Assembly: GCA_021158465.1 (NCBI GenBank)
Contig: JAGGUN010000006.1
Span: 1-64,000 of the forward strand
Length of the DNA stretch: 64,000 bases
Origin: a bacterium
GTDB taxonomy: Bacteria > UBP14 > UBA6098 > 4484-93
Direction of reading: 5' to 3'
Shown here: positions 9,162-19,265 of the stretch, piece after piece
How positions within the stretch are numbered: position 1 is the stretch's first letter
How the letters are laid out: every line of letters starts with the position of its first letter
Program-made: the position numbers and the translations under genes
Notes under the pieces: generated by a model
The model's input: only the letters and a program-made list of their open reading frames with translations
Told to the model about the DNA's origin: nothing
The model's database searches: none

Positions 9162-11042
9162 ATGAAGAACCCCTTTCTCTCACTAATATTCGTCATTATT
9201 GTGGTGGGAAACTTGAGGGCAGATGTCGATGTTGATTCGCTCATCCAGAATTCACCTCCGCCTTCCCGGTATCCTGAGGCAGGAGCCTGTATACTCCTTT
9301 ATGAGGAGACCGATTCCATCCTGGAGGATGGCGGGTATGTAAAGGAGATCCACAGGGTTATAAAGATATTCGACTATCGGGGGAAGAAAGAGTATTCAAA
9401 TGTCAAGGTGCGGTATAACAGGGAGAAAGAGAGGGTCGATTTGCTCTTTGCTCGCACCTACCGAACGGATGGAACGGTAGTGGAGATTGATAGCGGAGCG
9501 ATAAACGAGATAACCCCTGCTGGTTTCGGTGAGGCAGGAATTTGTGCCAATATTAAGACGCTCGTCTTCTCTCTTCCCTCTGTCGAGGACTCGAACTCGA
9601 TTATCGAATACTCATACCGTATCTCGAGCCTCAAGCCACCAGAAGAAGGATATTTTTCCACCATATTCTTCTTTCGCTCACACGATCCGATCCTCCACCT
9701 ACGATATAGGGTTTCCACACTCCCTGATAGAACTCTTTTGATTTCGCTTCATAACGGAGCAAAAGAGCCGGTCAGACTGGGAAACGGCTACCTCTGGGAG
9801 ATAGATTCTATTCCTGGATACATTCCCGAGGAAGATTCTCCCCCACAGAGTCGTTTTCTTCCAAATGTATATGTAACGACCGCTGACGACTGGGGGACAC
9901 TCGGCAAGATGCTGCTTGAGAAATTCGATGAAGCCTCAGTGAGTTCTCCTGAGATCACCTCGAAGGTGGTTGAACTTGCCGAGGGCAAGTCACGGGAGGA
10001 AGCAGTAAAGTCGATATACTTCTTTGTCACATCACTCCGCAGTGTAAAGGTGCTCGATTATGGCGATGGCTCTTACTTCCCGAACCCTGCTGCAGATGTC
10101 CTGAAGAACGGCTATGGGGATACCAAGGATAAGTCTGTCCTCTTGTATGCTATGCTGAAAGAGCTGGGAGTCCCTGTGCAGATTGCCCTTGTCAACAGCC
10201 GAGGTGAACTGATTGACACGACCGTGCCGTCACTTAAGCAGTTCAACCGCGTGACAGTGGGTGTGGAGGATAACCTCTTCCTCGACCCGCTTGCTGAGTA
10301 TAGCCCCTATCCTTATCTCGGTTATCTCGGTGGAAGCACACTGTTTCTTCTGGGCAGTGAAAGGAGGGGTTTTATCTGTATCCCTGAGTTTGCACCCGAT
10401 ATGAACAGGGTGTCTGTAGATATAAAGGTTATGCTCGACACATTGGGAGATGCGGAAGTCTCCTTCAACACCTTCCCGAGAGGTTACTTCGACAGATGTA
10501 TAAGAGAAGAGCTCTTCGGTCAGAAGAGGCGCAAAAAGAAGATGCTTATATCTAAGAGCCTCTCATCGTTCGGAGGTGGAGCGAAGCTTCTGGATTATTC
10601 TATTTCTCCCGTTGAGAGCCTCGATACCCCGGTATCTCTTGTTGTGAATTTCCACAAACCGGGTTTTGTTCGTTGGGAAAAGGATGTTGGAATACTCACA
10701 CTTCCTGGTGAGCTTCCGTTCCTCCGCCGCCCCTGGTCACTGTCGCTCGATACAAGGAAGTTCCCAATGATGCTACCATCAAACCTCTCCTGGAATATCC
10801 GTTGGGAGGTTGAATTCCCTGAGACATTCTCTCTTGAATATTTCCCTGATTCTTCCCTTGTATCCAATGAGCTTGGCAGCTTTACTGTGTCCGGGAAGAA
10901 TGTTGGGAACAAGGTCATCTTGGAATACACGCTTACTGTGTTCAAGCGGTATATAGAGCCAGATGAATATCATAGCTTGCGAGAACTTAACTCAAGGTTC
11001 AGCCTCCCGAAGAACAATCTCATCCTGTTTGAGAAGAGATGA
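9162..11042 (+). CDS. DUF3857/transglutaminase-like secreted paralog with substituted catalytic residues
   Basis: Same architecture as the preceding gene; NGYGDTKDKSVLLYAML and QFNRVTVGV at the equivalent Cys/His positions. Confidence 0.78.
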   Translation: MKNPFLSLIFVIIVVGNLRADVDVDSLIQNSPPPSRYPEAGACILLYEETDSILEDGGYVKEIHRVIKIFDYRGKKEYSNVKVRYNREKERVDLLFARTYRTDGTVVEIDSGAINEITPAGFGEAGICANIKTLVFSLPSVEDSNSIIEYSYRISSLKPPEEGYFSTIFFFRSHDPILHLRYRVSTLPDRTLLISLHNGAKEPVRLGNGYLWEIDSIPGYIPEEDSPPQSRFLPNVYVTTADDWGTLGKMLLEKFDEASVSSPEITSKVVELAEGKSREEAVKSIYFFVTSLRSVKVLDYGDGSYFPNPAADVLKNGYGDTKDKSVLLYAMLKELGVPVQIALVNSRGELIDTTVPSLKQFNRVTVGVEDNLFLDPLAEYSPYPYLGYLGGSTLFLLGSERRGFICIPEFAPDMNRVSVDIKVMLDTLGDAEVSFNTFPRGYFDRCIREELFGQKRRKKKMLISKSLSSFGGGAKLLDYSISPVESLDTPVSLVVNFHKPGFVRWEKDVGILTLPGELPFLRRPWSLSLDTRKFPMMLPSNLSWNIRWEVEFPETFSLEYFPDSSLVSNELGSFTVSGKNVGNKVILEYTLTVFKRYIEPDEYHSLRELNSRFSLPKNNLILFEKR

Positions 11043-12361
11043 TGCAGAGAGTGCTGGAAGCAAATACCACCTCATTCATTGTGCCCCTTCTGATATTGGA
11101 TGCTGCTGTGCTTATAGCTGGAATAGGGGTTCACTTCATCGTTCCGGTTCTTTTCGTGGTTGTTCCTCTTGTTTTGCTCGTTGTTGTCCTTTATCCTGAG
11201 TTTGGTTTGGCTTCTGTGGTATTCAGCGCATTTTTGACGAACCCGATTTTCTTCTGGCTGACCGGTGAGTACAGAGCCCCAGGCTGGACATATCTTCTAA
11301 AGGTCATCTTTCCGCTCGCTGCCATCCTTGGCTTTTACCTTTCTGGTAAAAGGTTCGAAATAAGGTTTGGCTCTGTTGAGTTTTTTATCTTCCTCCTTAT
11401 AGGGATATATATTCTCGCCCTTTTGTATTCCCCGGACATAACGGGAGGTATAGGCAAGCTTGCGAAGGTGATGGTTGCGGTTCTAACCGGGTTGTTGCTT
11501 GTTCCGTTTATGCGCGCAGACAGCGAGAGCTTCCGCAGGCTTTTTTCTTCCATCCTATTGTTTGGCGTTTTGATGCTCATCTATTCCGCCTTTGCCTTAT
11601 CGACAGGAGCCTTTTCCTCGGCAGGCAGGTTCTATGCTGGCATCGGTACAATCGTCTATCCAAGGCTTCTTGGGCTCGTTAACCTTGTGAATGTGTTCTT
11701 CTTTTCCACTGCGAAGACCAAAGGTAAGAAGGTGTTCTTTCTCGCTCTCATTGCCGTGACGCTTTTCTTCCAGATAGTCGCTGCTACACGAGGACCTCTG
11801 GCTGCATTTATCGTCTGTAGCATAATCTATGTATTCACCTTTTGGAAGGCGAAATCAATCTACAGGCTTTTATTGACAGTTTTGCTTATTGTTGGGCTTG
11901 TCGGACTGTTTGCGCTTGCGCCCGGAATGCAGAAAACCCGTATGACGGAGAGTATATCGATTGACCAGTCAGCTCTAACTAGGGTCTTTCTCTACTCTCT
12001 TTCCTTCAGGCTTTTCCTCCAGCATCCGATCCTTGGAGTCGGTTTCAACGGGTTCTCACAGGCTCTTCCATCTTGGGCAAAGGCTATTGGTGTGGTCTAT
12101 CCGCACAATATCTTTCTCGAACATGCAAGCGAGATGGGGATAATAGGAGTTCTTGCCTTTGTGCTCTTTTTGCTTGCCGTCTTCTCGCGCCTTTACTCGA
12201 ACCTGTGGGGCAAGAATAAACTCTCCGGCGAGCTGCGAACCTGCTTCATCTGGGTCGCAATTGTGTTCCTTTACTTTTTGGCAAATGCCCAGGTTTCGGG
12301 AAGTTTCGCTGGGAATTATGCGGTGTATCTCTTTGCAATAATGCTCTCACAGATGGTCTAA
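11039..12361 (+). CDS. O-antigen ligase/polymerase-like polytopic membrane protein
   Basis: About 10 hydrophobic segments; conserved HPILGVGFNGFSQALPSW...PHNIFLEHASEMGIIG typical of Wzy_C/O-antigen ligases. Confidence 0.8.
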   Translation: MMQRVLEANTTSFIVPLLILDAAVLIAGIGVHFIVPVLFVVVPLVLLVVVLYPEFGLASVVFSAFLTNPIFFWLTGEYRAPGWTYLLKVIFPLAAILGFYLSGKRFEIRFGSVEFFIFLLIGIYILALLYSPDITGGIGKLAKVMVAVLTGLLLVPFMRADSESFRRLFSSILLFGVLMLIYSAFALSTGAFSSAGRFYAGIGTIVYPRLLGLVNLVNVFFFSTAKTKGKKVFFLALIAVTLFFQIVAATRGPLAAFIVCSIIYVFTFWKAKSIYRLLLTVLLIVGLVGLFALAPGMQKTRMTESISIDQSALTRVFLYSLSFRLFLQHPILGVGFNGFSQALPSWAKAIGVVYPHNIFLEHASEMGIIGVLAFVLFLLAVFSRLYSNLWGKNKLSGELRTCFIWVAIVFLYFLANAQVSGSFAGNYAVYLFAIMLSQMV

Positions 12362-12375
12362 GGAGGTAGAAAAAG

Positions 12376-13773
12376 GTGGCACTTAAGTTTTACAACACTC
12401 TCACCAAGCGTCTTGAGGAGTTTTACACGATAAACCCGGGTGAGGTGAGGATGTATACCTGTGGTCCGACGGTTTATGATTATGCTCATATCGGCAATTT
12501 CAGGACCTATATCTTTGAGGACCTGCTCCGTAGGTATCTGAAATACAAGGGGTTCCGCGTTGTACAGGTTATGAATATAACGGATGTCGATGACAAGACG
12601 ATTCGCCGCTCAAGGGAGGAGGGTGTCTCGCTTAAAGATTACACAAGCCGCTATACCGAAGCTTTCTTCGAGGATATAGATACGCTTCGGATTGAGCGTG
12701 CGGAGTTCTATCCTCATGCCACAGAACACATCGGTGATATGGTTGCACTGATTCAGAAGCTGATTAAAAACGGTTATGCTTATGAGGTTCAGGGGTCCTG
12801 GTACTATGATGTTTCGAAGTTCAAGGGGTATGGCAAGCTTTCTGGGGTAAAACTTGATGAGCTCAAGCCTGGTGCCAGGGTGTCTGCTGATGAATATACG
12901 AAGGAAGAGGTTCACGATTTTGCCCTGTGGAAGGCTTATACCCCCGACGACGGAGGGGTCTTCTGGGAAACCCCCTTGGGCAAGGGGCGTCCTGGTTGGC
13001 ATATTGAATGCTCCGCTATGTCGATGAGATATCTCGGCAACCATTTCGATATTCACACAGGAGGGGTCGACAATATCTTCCCTCACCATGAGAACGAGAT
13101 AGCCCAGTCGGAGGCGGCAACAGGTGAAAAATTCGTGAACTTTTGGCTGCATTCGGCATACCTTATTGTTGAGGGAGAGAAGATGTCCAAGTCGAAGGGT
13201 AACTTCTATACCCTTCGGGATATACTCAAGCGTGGGTATGACCCTGTTGTTGTTCGGTATCTGCTCCTTTCGAGCCATTATCGGCAACAGCTGAACTTTA
13301 CATTTTCCGGGCTTGATGCAGCAAAATCATCACTCTTCCGCATCTGGGATTTTATCGATAATCTGGGGAGGATCGAGTTGGACCTCCCTCATAATCCAGA
13401 GGTCGACACAATAATCGAGACCGCTTCATCCGGGTTTACCACCTCGCTCGACGATGACCTGAATATATCCGGTGCACTCGGCGCTCTGTTCAACCTTGTC
13501 CGCAGGATAAATAGGCTTATCTCGTCCGGTAGTCTGGGCAGGGATGATGCTCGTCTGGTCCTCGAGAAGCTGTCCGATTTCAACCGTGTTCTTGATATAT
13601 TTCCGCGGGAGAACGCACCCATCGAGGATTGGATTCTTGAGATGATAAAGAAGCGGGATAAGGCACGGAAGAATCGGGATTGGGAGACTGCCGATAGGAT
13701 ACGGGATGAGCTACAAAAAAAGGGTATAATGCTTCAGGATACTCCGAAAGGAACGGTTTGGAAGAAGAGGTGA
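12376..13773 (+). CDS. cysS: Cysteinyl-tRNA synthetase
   Basis: TCGPTVYDYAHIGNFRTY, WHIECSAMS, HTGGVDNIFPHHENEIAQSEA, EKMSKSKGN; GTG start after AGGAGG. Confidence 0.97.
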   Translation: MALKFYNTLTKRLEEFYTINPGEVRMYTCGPTVYDYAHIGNFRTYIFEDLLRRYLKYKGFRVVQVMNITDVDDKTIRRSREEGVSLKDYTSRYTEAFFEDIDTLRIERAEFYPHATEHIGDMVALIQKLIKNGYAYEVQGSWYYDVSKFKGYGKLSGVKLDELKPGARVSADEYTKEEVHDFALWKAYTPDDGGVFWETPLGKGRPGWHIECSAMSMRYLGNHFDIHTGGVDNIFPHHENEIAQSEAATGEKFVNFWLHSAYLIVEGEKMSKSKGNFYTLRDILKRGYDPVVVRYLLLSSHYRQQLNFTFSGLDAAKSSLFRIWDFIDNLGRIELDLPHNPEVDTIIETASSGFTTSLDDDLNISGALGALFNLVRRINRLISSGSLGRDDARLVLEKLSDFNRVLDIFPRENAPIEDWILEMIKKRDKARKNRDWETADRIRDELQKKGIMLQDTPKGTVWKKR

Positions 13774-13778
13774 GATAG

Positions 13779-14264
13779 ATGGAGGTAATCTTTGCACCCT
13801 GGCGGATGGAATATATAACTCGGGGTGACCTCGAGGAAGGATGCCTTTTCTGCCGTGTCCTGTCCGAGGAGGATGACAGAAAGAACCTGCTCCTTTTCCG
13901 TGGTGGGTTGGTTTCTGTTGTAATGAACCGCTATCCATACACCAACGGACATCTTATGGTATTCCCCAACAGGCATATAGGCGATGTAAAGGAGGTAACA
14001 TCGAAAGAGGCATCAGACATTTTCAGGTTTGTATCCCATTGTGTCAAGATACTGAATGAGACGGTTTCCCCAAGCGGGTTCAACATCGGAATGAATATTG
14101 GCAGGAGTGCGGGTGCAGGTGTTGTGGACCATCTCCATATACATATTGTTCCCCGCTGGGACGGTGACACGAACTTTATGCCTGTTGTGTCCAGCACGAA
14201 GATAATAAGTGAAGCGCTCGAGGCGACATACAACAAGCTACTGCCTAAGTTCAAGAAGCTATGA
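13779..14264 (+). CDS. HIT family protein (histidine triad nucleotide hydrolase)
   Basis: CLFCRVLSEEDDRKNLLLFRG and HLHIHIVPRWDGDTNFMPV. Confidence 0.92.
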   Translation: MEVIFAPWRMEYITRGDLEEGCLFCRVLSEEDDRKNLLLFRGGLVSVVMNRYPYTNGHLMVFPNRHIGDVKEVTSKEASDIFRFVSHCVKILNETVSPSGFNIGMNIGRSAGAGVVDHLHIHIVPRWDGDTNFMPVVSSTKIISEALEATYNKLLPKFKKL

Positions 14265-14962
14265 GGGTGCTTTTTAATCTCCTCGGTGATCTCTACCTCT
14301 TTACTACCACCTCGCTTTTTGTTTTTATCCCGATGGTTGCTCTCATCTTTCCCTTGAGAAGTTTCTCCTCTCGCTTTATGCATCTGTGGAGCCAGGTGCT
14401 TCTCCGTTCGTTCGGTATCAAACTGGATGTCTCCGGCGTTGAGAATCTCGAGAAGACGAAAGGGGTTCTATTTGTTGCCAACCATTCGAGTTATCTCGAT
14501 GTACCCGTGCTTTTTGCTTCCCTGCCCTGTCAGTTTGGCTTTGTGGCGAAGATTTCCCTTCTATGGTTTCTCCCCATTTCGCTCTGGGTATACGCTACAG
14601 GAGGGCTTTTCTTCGAGAGGAGACGGACAAAAGGGGAGTTCTCCCGGATGATGAAACTCATTCGCTTTGTGAAGGCAGGAAGGAATTTTCTCCTTTTCCC
14701 TGAGGGAACACGGACACGAACAGGCAAACTCGGCAGGTTTTCTCCCGCAGCGTTTAAGATAGCTACCCTCTCCGGTGCAACGGTTTACCCCATTTATATC
14801 AAGGGAAGTTTCGCTCTTTTGCCGCCAGGGAGTTTCTTTGTCAGGCAGGGGGTCGTTAATGTAACTATTGGAGATGAGATATGTGCTACCGGTTCTCTTG
14901 TGCTTCTTGAGAAAACCTCACGGTGGTTTGCCTCATTTCAAAAGGATGAGCTTCCTCGATAG
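14261..14962 (+). CDS. plsC: 1-acyl-sn-glycerol-3-phosphate acyltransferase
   Basis: NHSSYLDVP (NHxxxxD), FPEGTRTRTGKLGRF. Confidence 0.9.
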   Translation: MRVLFNLLGDLYLFTTTSLFVFIPMVALIFPLRSFSSRFMHLWSQVLLRSFGIKLDVSGVENLEKTKGVLFVANHSSYLDVPVLFASLPCQFGFVAKISLLWFLPISLWVYATGGLFFERRRTKGEFSRMMKLIRFVKAGRNFLLFPEGTRTRTGKLGRFSPAAFKIATLSGATVYPIYIKGSFALLPPGSFFVRQGVVNVTIGDEICATGSLVLLEKTSRWFASFQKDELPR

Positions 14963-17900
14963 GCTTTTTCCGCCTGACTTAAGAACGACGAAATAAAGCC
15001 CCGTTGGATAGCCTCTGGCATCCCAGACGACATCGTGGTTTCCGGCTGGGAAACTGCCTTTTGCAACTGTTTCTACCTTCTGACCGTTTATGTTGTAAAT
15101 CTCGAGCAAAATTGTCCTCTCCCTTGCCAGATTAAACCGTATGGATGCGCTTGCATTGAACGGGTTGGGTATCGGTTCAAGCAGGGAGAGGTTCTGATGG
15201 ATGGATGCTTCTTCTACCTCTGTCGGGATTGAGCCGTAGATAGCCATATCATTTATATACCAGCCAGGCTCCGTGTTCACCTGCGAGCTGCTGAACAGGA
15301 AGTAAATCTGCACGGTATGCTCTCTGTACGGTCTTAAGTCGAATATCTCCTTGTGCCAGAAATTGCCCCTGTCATCATCTGCAAATGCGAACTGGCGCTT
15401 TACCTCACTCGATGTGACATACCGTGAGAGTGCTACATCGTAGCCATAGTATGGACATATCTTGAACCTGTCGCCCCCATCGACGGAGATAGCAACAATT
15501 CCCCCATCGTGGTAGCCATAGTAGTTCGGTGGCTGGAAGCAGTACCAGTGATAATAGATGAGGAACGGGTCGGCTGAGCTCGACAGGTCTATCTCCGGGG
15601 AGACAAGCTCGGATACGCTCTGATTTCTGTAGTCGCCATCCAGATTCGTTGCCCAGCAGTTTGTGCCAACAGGAACATCTCCCGGACCAGATGTTGGAAT
15701 GCCATACTCCCAATCGTTTAGTGCTCCAGCTGTCGAGAAACCCGATGCAGATGTTCCTATGTCAAAGTGAACTAAATACTCCTGGACGAATGGTCCCTCA
15801 TTGAACTCTGTTGTCCTGGGATACCGATATTCCTGTCCTCCTGAGAAGAAGCAGAAAGAATAGTTGTATGCGCCTGTGCGAAGCGTCGTTGTGTATGAGA
15901 AGACTGCTCCATCTGTCGGGTCGGTGTCGGTTGTCGATAGCGGATACTTAGCACCCAGTATGGACACGAAGGCTGAATCGGGGAAGAGGTTCGATGTGTA
16001 AATTATCGAGAATGTATATTCATCCTCTGGTCCACCCGCTATCGGATAGACTTCTCCTCTTTCTATTGCAACATCCCGAGCCGCTCCAATGTATATGTCG
16101 TCGATGTATATCCCCTCCCCGTGGACATAGTTGTCGCTCTTAAAATACAGCCCGAGCGTTGCCTCATCTCCTGCCGGGAAGCCGGAGATCTCGAATGCCG
16201 CCTTGCTCCAGTTGTGCTCTATGAAGTTGAGTATTCCGAGCAGATGCCAGCTTCCATCGTGATGCAACAGAACGGCACAACTGTCATACCCAGGTTCTGT
16301 CTCAGCCAGATACCAGAGTTCGACCACACCGTCTGCCGGAATGAAGAAGATTGGGCTCTCAAGTAGGTTCGTTGTCGTGTCACGATAGTAGAAGTAGTAG
16401 TCAACGCCGCAGTAGTATGAATGTGTTCCGGAGAGGCTTCTATGAGTGGTTAGGTTCCACATCCCGGATGTGCTCCAATCTGCCACTGTTCCTTCAAACT
16501 CATCGGACAATCCAAGTGTCCCGACGGTTATATACAAAGTATCTGTGCTTGTATATCCCCAATCGGCGCTTATACTTACCTGCATAGGCAGGGTCAGAGG
16601 TGAAGGACAATCTCCTGCGATCTGAATTTCGTAGTTTGAGAGCGCTGATTTCTGCTCGCTCGAACCTATATTACCATAAGATGCGGACCCTGTTGTTATG
16701 GTAAGATGCGATGAAAGTGAGGTAAGGGTTGCATGAACTGTGTAGGCAGTTTTTGAGCCGGAGTTAAGAAGGCTCACATTTATTGTTGCATCCTCCCCAG
16801 GTTCGATAAATCCATCGTGGTCCGTCTCGTCGTTGAGTATGTAGTTCACAGCGGATATTGAAGGCGAATGCAGTGTTATATCGAAGTTCGATCTCCACAA
16901 GGAATCCTCCGCATCCGTTGCGATTACCGTAAAGCTCGCTATGTGTTCGTCGGGAGCGTTAGAAGAGACCTCAAACAGATAATTCCCGGTGCTTGTTCTT
17001 GTAGCACCTGCTGGAATGCTCCCGAAGGATTTGACTGAGTCCCTTATTATCACATAAGGATCGGATGTTCTGATTGTTGCTTCGACGGATGTCGCCTCCT
17101 CTGTTCCGGAGTTCTTGAGAGTGAGCGCCAGCTCAACAGTCTCTCCAATGCTCGCATCGCCCTCGCCGTCTCCGTTGCTCGGGAGCACCCTGTCGTCGTC
17201 GAGTGTATGTGACTGGTAGACAATATGGGGTACATCGCCGCCTAATACAGTGATTTCGCCTGTGTATGGTATCTTGTTGTATGCAGTGACGGTTATATAA
17301 AGCGTATCCACCACCGTGCAGTTGACGGATAGGGTCACCTGCCCCGAGGAGTTTGTGTACGCTGCTGTGTGGATGTCGTCGTCGTTTGTTATGCAGACGA
17401 GAGCATCCTCGACCGGCAGTCCTGATGATGTGACGGTAACACTAACATCGTTTGGTCCAAGATAGATGTTTTCCGGGTGTGCCACAGTCAGAGGGTGCGG
17501 CACCCGAAACCACAGAGCTGTTGATGGGTCACCAAGGAGGTTGTACTCCTCGAAATAGTATTTTGCCTCCCCCTCACCTGTTCCAGGGTACTCCGCATAC
17601 ACCCCATAAAGCCCTTTCTGTGTCATGCCATCGAGGAAGTAGTATCCGGCAACGAATGTCGAATCGTACATCCTGCGTTCCATTTCATCATCCTGGTCCC
17701 AGTAAGAGTAGTCAGCGGCACCCAGCGAGGCGAGGGCTCCCTTGTTCGTCTGTCGTATCCAGGTCTCCATAAAGCACTCACTGACAGAAAACTTCCCGGT
17801 TAAACAGGCGTTGCTGATTACGAAAGGATACATATCCTGATTAGTCAACGCTCTCACATTACTCTGGCTGAAGCTGGGACCGCCCCAGGAATCCTCCGAG

Positions 17901-19180
17901 CCATGCCCAGAATAGTTAACTATCATCCTACCGTTGTTTATTGCGTTCGTTATATCCCCTGTGCTACCACCATAGTAACCCTTTATGTGGTCACAGGAGA
18001 AACCAGCGGGGTCAAAATATGTATCTATGGCGTACTGGTGGGTCCCCTCTGCAACGCCGTGGTATGAATAGTCATTCGACGCTATGAAGCAAGCTTTGTC
18101 AGCCCAGGCAGTGACAGTATAGTTGAACTGCTCGTAGTCGAGGTATCTGTTGATTAGGTTTGTCAACTGAGATGAGCTGGCAACCGACCACCTTCCGATA
18201 AATATGTCGGGTAGATAATCACCTCCCGAAAGAAGCGCGTATTTGAGATCGGTGACCTCACCTGTGACATCGCCCGTGAACGCTGGTATGTCGCCGTTAT
18301 CTCCGATAATAAGCACAAAATCCGGCACAACGGGACCAGAATCGTACTGGCTCTGAATATAACTCTTAATAGAGCTGGCACTTGTTCCTATCTCCGATGT
18401 CGTGGCAACAACAACCTTGTATCCCTTCCTCGATTTCCAGTGGGCATAGGATGCGATCTCATCAGCATACTCATCAGGGGTTATGATGTAAAACCCGATA
18501 TCCGTTGGCACTACCCAGTTTGGCTCAAAATCATCCGGGTTTAAGAGAACTGATTCCGCTATCTTCCTGAAATGCCAGGAACAGTATCTGGATTTTATCC
18601 TGTAAGTTTTGTCAACCTTCGAGCCCAAAAGGCGAAGCGTAAGTTTCCCTCTCTTAATGACAGTGAGTTTGCCCGAGACCGGGTTATAATTTACCGGTTG
18701 GATCCGGATATTTGCGATTCTGTATGAGCGTGCAACAGCGATATCCTGCACCTCGACGGGGGACTGGAGTAGGAACTTGTCCTGATAATACGAGTTCCAG
18801 TTTATAGTGAAATGCTCGTCTGGATCGTATCCTGGTATCTTTGGGGCAGGTGGTTGCCTTGGATAGATGAGCTCGTCGACTGATATCGTCTCTGACTCCG
18901 TTACATCAAATTCTGCCATCACCGTTGCATCAAACGGCACCTGAACAAGCCTGATAACAACAGGAAGCTCTGGCTCACCTATAAACGGGCATCTACCCTC
19001 TCCGGGAAGGGACAATCTGATAAACTTCCCCTCCGGAGTCTCTACAGCCGATGAAGAAGGTATGCCACCACGATACTCAAGCTCTATTCTATCCCAGTTA
19101 GACTTGAGGACACAGACTTGTGACGCCGTTATTCGCAATGGCAAAAGAGAGACGGTGATTAAAATGAGAAACCGCTTCAT
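14933..19180 (-). CDS. Gingipain-like peptidase (family C25) with propeptide and C-terminal FlgD/T9SS-like sorting domain
   Basis: 1415 aa; VNYSGHGSEDSWGG and FVISNACLTGKFS (His/Cys); ELPVVIRLVQVPFDATV propeptide; C-terminal PIPNPFNASASIRFNL...GLYFVVLKSGGKSLSRKLILLK. Confidence 0.87.
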   Translation of the reverse strand: MKRFLILITVSLLPLRITASQVCVLKSNWDRIELEYRGGIPSSSAVETPEGKFIRLSLPGEGRCPFIGEPELPVVIRLVQVPFDATVMAEFDVTESETISVDELIYPRQPPAPKIPGYDPDEHFTINWNSYYQDKFLLQSPVEVQDIAVARSYRIANIRIQPVNYNPVSGKLTVIKRGKLTLRLLGSKVDKTYRIKSRYCSWHFRKIAESVLLNPDDFEPNWVVPTDIGFYIITPDEYADEIASYAHWKSRKGYKVVVATTSEIGTSASSIKSYIQSQYDSGPVVPDFVLIIGDNGDIPAFTGDVTGEVTDLKYALLSGGDYLPDIFIGRWSVASSSQLTNLINRYLDYEQFNYTVTAWADKACFIASNDYSYHGVAEGTHQYAIDTYFDPAGFSCDHIKGYYGGSTGDITNAINNGRMIVNYSGHGSEDSWGGPSFSQSNVRALTNQDMYPFVISNACLTGKFSVSECFMETWIRQTNKGALASLGAADYSYWDQDDEMERRMYDSTFVAGYYFLDGMTQKGLYGVYAEYPGTGEGEAKYYFEEYNLLGDPSTALWFRVPHPLTVAHPENIYLGPNDVSVTVTSSGLPVEDALVCITNDDDIHTAAYTNSSGQVTLSVNCTVVDTLYITVTAYNKIPYTGEITVLGGDVPHIVYQSHTLDDDRVLPSNGDGEGDASIGETVELALTLKNSGTEEATSVEATIRTSDPYVIIRDSVKSFGSIPAGATRTSTGNYLFEVSSNAPDEHIASFTVIATDAEDSLWRSNFDITLHSPSISAVNYILNDETDHDGFIEPGEDATINVSLLNSGSKTAYTVHATLTSLSSHLTITTGSASYGNIGSSEQKSALSNYEIQIAGDCPSPLTLPMQVSISADWGYTSTDTLYITVGTLGLSDEFEGTVADWSTSGMWNLTTHRSLSGTHSYYCGVDYYFYYRDTTTNLLESPIFFIPADGVVELWYLAETEPGYDSCAVLLHHDGSWHLLGILNFIEHNWSKAAFEISGFPAGDEATLGLYFKSDNYVHGEGIYIDDIYIGAARDVAIERGEVYPIAGGPEDEYTFSIIYTSNLFPDSAFVSILGAKYPLSTTDTDPTDGAVFSYTTTLRTGAYNYSFCFFSGGQEYRYPRTTEFNEGPFVQEYLVHFDIGTSASGFSTAGALNDWEYGIPTSGPGDVPVGTNCWATNLDGDYRNQSVSELVSPEIDLSSSADPFLIYYHWYCFQPPNYYGYHDGGIVAISVDGGDRFKICPYYGYDVALSRYVTSSEVKRQFAFADDDRGNFWHKEIFDLRPYREHTVQIYFLFSSSQVNTEPGWYINDMAIYGSIPTEVEEASIHQNLSLLEPIPNPFNASASIRFNLARERTILLEIYNINGQKVETVAKGSFPAGNHDVVWDARGYPTGLYFVVLKSGGKSLSRKLILLK

Positions 19181-19265
19181 CTTTCCCCCACGATCCTATT
19201 TTTAGCATTGTAGACATAGATGACTGTGTATTATATAACCATTTTGATTTGGATGTGCAACCTTT

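Noticed and set aside
12610-13287. 225-aa minus-strand ORF
   Set aside because: Fully antisense to cysS, whose catalytic motifs are intact.
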